DNA of 64,000 bases from Gnetum montanum. Taxonomy: Eukaryota; Streptophyta; Gnetopsida; Gnetales; Gnetaceae. The DNA is taken from contig MNCI01030661.1 of assembly GCA_015680685.1 (NCBI GenBank), forward strand, positions 4,212 through 68,211, in the 5' to 3' direction. Each line of letters starts with the position of its first letter. The stretch's first letter is position 1. This document shows positions 61,291 through 64,000 of this stretch, one piece after another. The notes below the pieces were generated by a model. The model made no database searches. It worked only from the letters and a program-made list of their open reading frames with translations, and was not told where the DNA came from. The translations under genes and the position numbers were made by a program.

Positions 61291-61365
61291 CCAAGTCAAG
61301 TGATACTTGTTTAAGACTGTAACATGTAAGGAATGTATGGAAAGCAATGATGCAACGTGAAAGGT

Positions 61366-61740
61366 TTTCTAGTTTAAGGTCTTAGCAGACCACAACCATA
61401 CAAAATTGTAAGTGAAGGTTGCCATTTTAAGTTCGTAGTGGACCACAACCATGCAACATTGTACATTGAAATTTCTAGTTGAAGGTCTTGGTGGACCATC
61501 ACTAGGTTTAAGATGTAGAAAGAATGCTAAAATTTCCAGTTTAAGGTCATAGTGGACCATAACTGTGCAAACTTTCATGCCAAAAATTTCCAGTTTAAGG
61601 TCATAGCAGACAGTCAATAGGTTTAAAATGTAAAGTAGATGTTAAGATTGCTAATTTAAGGTTGTAGCGGACCGTAATCATGAAACATTGTAAGTTAGAG
61701 TTGCTAGTTTAAGGTCTTAGTGGACTGTTACTGAGTCACA
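61366..61740. repeat. Tandem repeat upstream of RT (AGTTTAAGGTC unit)
   Basis: Seven or eight units of about 45-60 bp with the core CTAGTTTAAGGTC(T/A)TAG(T/C)GGACC and variants. It shares its core with the array at 57425-57715 but has longer spacers. Confidence 0.8.
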
Positions 61741-61960
61741 TTGTAAAAAAATGTAGCAAAATGTTGCTGGATCTACGTGCTACACTGCAATAGTGTGCTA
61801 CGCCGTAGTAGACCCATGCTATGCTACAAGGAAGAGAGGTGTCCTCTGCTATGCTATAGTAGACAGGGTGCTTCGTGTCACGTGTGGAACCCAGAACATC
61901 CCATGTTATGCACGGGACATAAAATACCCCAGAACGTGACATGTATTTTAACCGTGTAGG

Positions 61961-61970
61961 CTATAAATAG
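61961..61970 (+). promoter_or_regulatory. TATA box, + strand, ahead of cargo gene 1 (copy 2)
   Basis: CTATAAATAG lies about 117 bp before the ATG of cargo gene 1 and points away from pol. A good initiation context follows about 30 bp downstream. The TATA box suggests the antisense gene has its own promoter. Confidence 0.5.
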
Positions 61971-62086
61971 GGGATTACCCCACAGTGATCTTGTCACTTT
62001 CACTATCAAAGATAACAGACAGAGCGTAGCATGGTTGAGCTAAGAGACAACGTAGCAGTTAATACGACTAATTTGTAAGTAGGACA

Positions 62087-63916
62087 ATGGCATGCAAGAG
62101 TGAACGTAAGCATCAGGGGCTTCCTAATGTAGATGATGTAGAGCACACCTTGCGACATCTTCCAAAGGAATGCATTGAGGAACACCAGGAGGCCCCATCC
62201 ACCTAGTTACGTTATGTAGTTTATCAAGTTAGATTGTTACTACCGTCATTATATCTGAGTTGCTATGATTGTTACTATTACTACGCTACAACTATTGTTA
62301 TCGCCTTGGCTGTCGCTTTGGCCACTACATTGTGGTTGTCGCTACTCTGGCCGCAACGGCTGAGGCATTCACTACGCCACAGCTGGTGCACAGTAGTGCC
62401 CTAGCCACCATTTTTGGAAATGACCGATGTGCTATTGTAGGAGTTTGGGTAGTCCTACGTAATGCACATTCAATGTAGCATAGTATCCATGTAGGGGATT
62501 TTTTCTTGCAAGGTTTTTTAGGCAGCGTAGCATATGTTCAGCATAGTGTAGCATATGCAAAAGGGGATTTTTTTCTTTTGTTTGCATTTTATTCTGTTAC
62601 ATTTCATGCAGTAGGGTAGGGCTGGGGTAGCAGGAATGCTGTACGTATTTTTCTCTGGCCGTGTTATTTTTGTTAACATGATTGATGGGCTATGTTATGT
62701 TTTTAGTGCCTATCATGGTACGTTGCTATGCTAGAAGGCCTACTACATTGTTACACTAGTAGGCCCATTATGCTGCTATGCTGGCAAGCCCACTGTGTTG
62801 CTACGCTGGTTGCAATGTTGTACCTACTACGCTACATTGTGCAGGGTGTACCTGCTACACTACGCTATGTAGGGCATAGTCGCTACATTGTGCAGGGTGT
62901 ACCTGCTATGCTACACTACGCATAACAACTTGCTATGTTGTGTGTAATGTTTAGCTTTGTTTCATCATGCCAGGAACTTACTATTTCATGTCTAAGGAAA
63001 AATTTGTACACCAAGGGTTACGCTCTGCTACTCAATAATAGTCACTTGAACACTGTACTAACACTTTTTGTTGTGTGATGCAGGGTCATGTTGAAACCCA
63101 TCCTGATCTTGCTTGAGCTGGTGGGAGTCTTATGTTGCCTAAGTGCACCCATGGCCAACATCCCCAAGGGATCAGGCAGTGTGGTTCGGGGAAGGTGCAT
63201 GGGAGTTCTTGAAGTTCTTTCTTCACCACTTTAGTGTGATAGTGTGGTCACACTTATTAGCCGAAACAACCTCTGTACTTGTTGAAACATTGTTGCCCAG
63301 GGTAATCTGGGGCTTTTTCAAGTTTATGGCTAATGGGTCAATTGAAGGTGAAGGGGAAGAAGGCTCAAATTGATGCCCAAGAGGCTTGAGATGTTTGTGT
63401 TGGATTTGGAACATGCCAAAATTTAAATTCTATCATAAATACTACACATTGTTCATTGCCCGTCACATGGGCACTTACTTCCAGGACCCACCTGGGACTG
63501 TGTATTATGTCTACGGGTGAGTCCTATGAAGATGTGTTAGACATGTTGTATCATTCTTCTTGCATAGTCAAAATGCTTATCGTACTCTGCATGTTACCAG
63601 GATTGTAATTGATAAGGATGGCCTTCATGGTCATGAGGAGACATTGGCGCTGGCCCAAACGGCTTTGCAAGAGTTCTCTTTTGCCGAGAACGTATGCGCC
63701 AGTGTCATAGAACAACTTGGGGCTGATTTTAGAACCTATCCAACCAAATACTGCAAGTTCAATGTGAAATGTGAAGAACTTGGATGGTTGGATGGTGAAT
63801 GGGCATCCAGCCAAGCGCTTATCGTAGAAGACATCCTAGTGGAGACCCCACCATTTCCCATGTCATTTAGACCCAGTGTGTTAAATTATGCATTTGTTTT
63901 TCATGTGTTCAAGTGA
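62087..63916 (+). pseudogene. Antisense cargo gene 1, copy 2: four-exon gene with a HAD/FCP1-like exon
   Basis: Exon 1 starts at ATG 62087 (MACKSERKHQGLPNVDDVEH) and ends about 62205. Exon 2 (63084-63301) follows a GATGCAG acceptor and encodes MLKPILILLELVGVLCC and, in another frame, GAWEFLKFFLHHFSVIVWS. Exon 3 ends at 63516 (CTACGG/GTGAGT). Exon 4 starts after TTGCATAG at 63568 and encodes ETLALAQTALQEFSFAE, VIEQLGADF, KYCKFNVKCEELGWLDGEW and a stop at 63916. Exon order and splice sites match the copy at 37151-39489. The last intron is only 51 bp. Differences between copies in exon 2 are mainly synonymous or conservative. HAD assignment is tentative, as in copy 1. Confidence 0.55.
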
Positions 63917-64000
63917 TTGATTTTGCTTTTGCTTTTTGCTAATTTTTTGTTGTTGATTATCGCAATAACAAGTGAATCCCAAGAGGTTATAGTAATCACC
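63917..64000. other. Right edge of the window
   Basis: A T-rich stretch after the stop of cargo gene 1. In copy 1 the next feature is cargo gene 2. Confidence 0.4.

Larger units (their letters stand above)
52500..62950. repeat. Dispersed palindrome family GCTACGCTA-TG-TAGCGTAGC
   Basis: Clusters near 52515-52563, 52880-52955, 53110-53145, 53305-53350, 53510-53550, 53688-53725, 55795-55960, 56030-56075, 56190-56225, 56380-56420, 56475-56510, 61780-61860, 62018-62060, 62520-62560 and 62710-62945. The best case, 55919-55938, has 9 bp arms around TG with no mismatch. Others differ by C/T or G/A changes (GCTATG for GCTACG). They lie in both Tat LTRs and in the cargo gene intron, and are absent from the coding parts. 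Confidence 0.8.
54937..64000 (-). mobile_element. Tat/Ogre-like giant element, copy 2 (3' half, runs off the window)
   Basis: Reading the - strand from the right edge: antisense cargo gene 1 (62087-63916), tandem repeats (61366-61740), a splice acceptor, RT, RNase H, a second RNase H region, integrase with a C-terminal domain, a second tandem array (57425-57715) and the 3' LTR (about 57.1 kb to 54937). The gag-PR half and 5' LTR must lie right of the window. It is the better preserved of the two pol copies, but still broken. Confidence 0.75.

Noticed and set aside
62728-62925. 65-codon frame rich in Leu, Ala and Tyr
   Set aside because: Translation of GCTACGC-type repeats inside the cargo gene intron.

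Overview
The window looks like an intergenic stretch of a large, repeat-rich plant nuclear genome, with no gene I would call intact and functional. Evidence for a plant: Ty3/gypsy elements with a tRNA-Asp primer site (Athila-like), a Tat/Ogre-like gypsy family with two RNase H regions, a Ty1/copia element with an initiator-Met primer site, and plant-style introns. Every retroelement reading frame is broken by stops and frameshifts, and many differences between copies are C/T or G/A transitions. This points to old, slowly removed insertions, as in gymnosperms or other giant plant genomes; the exact taxon is inference. No rRNA, tRNA or CRISPR array was seen.  Left part (1-32.6 kb): an Athila-like family whose LTRs run from TGATGA to TCATCA. 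An LTR end lies at 1-322. Element A (3955-9978, + strand, duplication TTCAC) has gag but no pol. Element B (11794-18990, - strand, duplication ATAGA/ATAGG) has gag and protease remnants but no RT or integrase. Element D (19336-32561, - strand, duplication CATAG) is a 13.2 kb decayed full-length copy with gag, PR, RT, RNase H, IN and a further reading frame at the env position.  Right part (33.5-64 kb): two copies of a giant Tat/Ogre-like family on the - strand. The first runs from its 5' LTR (from 51734 up to about 54.4 kb) through gag-PR (49.0-51.7 kb) to RT-RNase H (33.5-35.0 kb). A Ty1/copia element G (42625-48825, duplication TATTG) is inserted in it. The second, F, runs from its 3' LTR (54937 to about 57.1 kb) through IN, RNase H and RT (57.7-61.3 kb) and leaves the window on the right. 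In both copies the interval upstream of RT carries tandem repeats and then an oppositely transcribed, intron-containing gene. One copy of that gene is at 37151-39489 and the other at 62087-63916. Exon order and splice sites match between them. In the first copy a second spliced gene (39730-42308) follows. This conserved antisense cargo between gag-PR and RT is the most interesting feature of the window.  Other points: a dispersed GCTACGCTA/TAGCGTAGC palindrome family at 52.5-63 kb; an internal copy of the D promoter palindrome ahead of D's third reading frame; and single N characters, four of five flanked by exact 44-46 bp duplications that look like assembly joins rather than biology.
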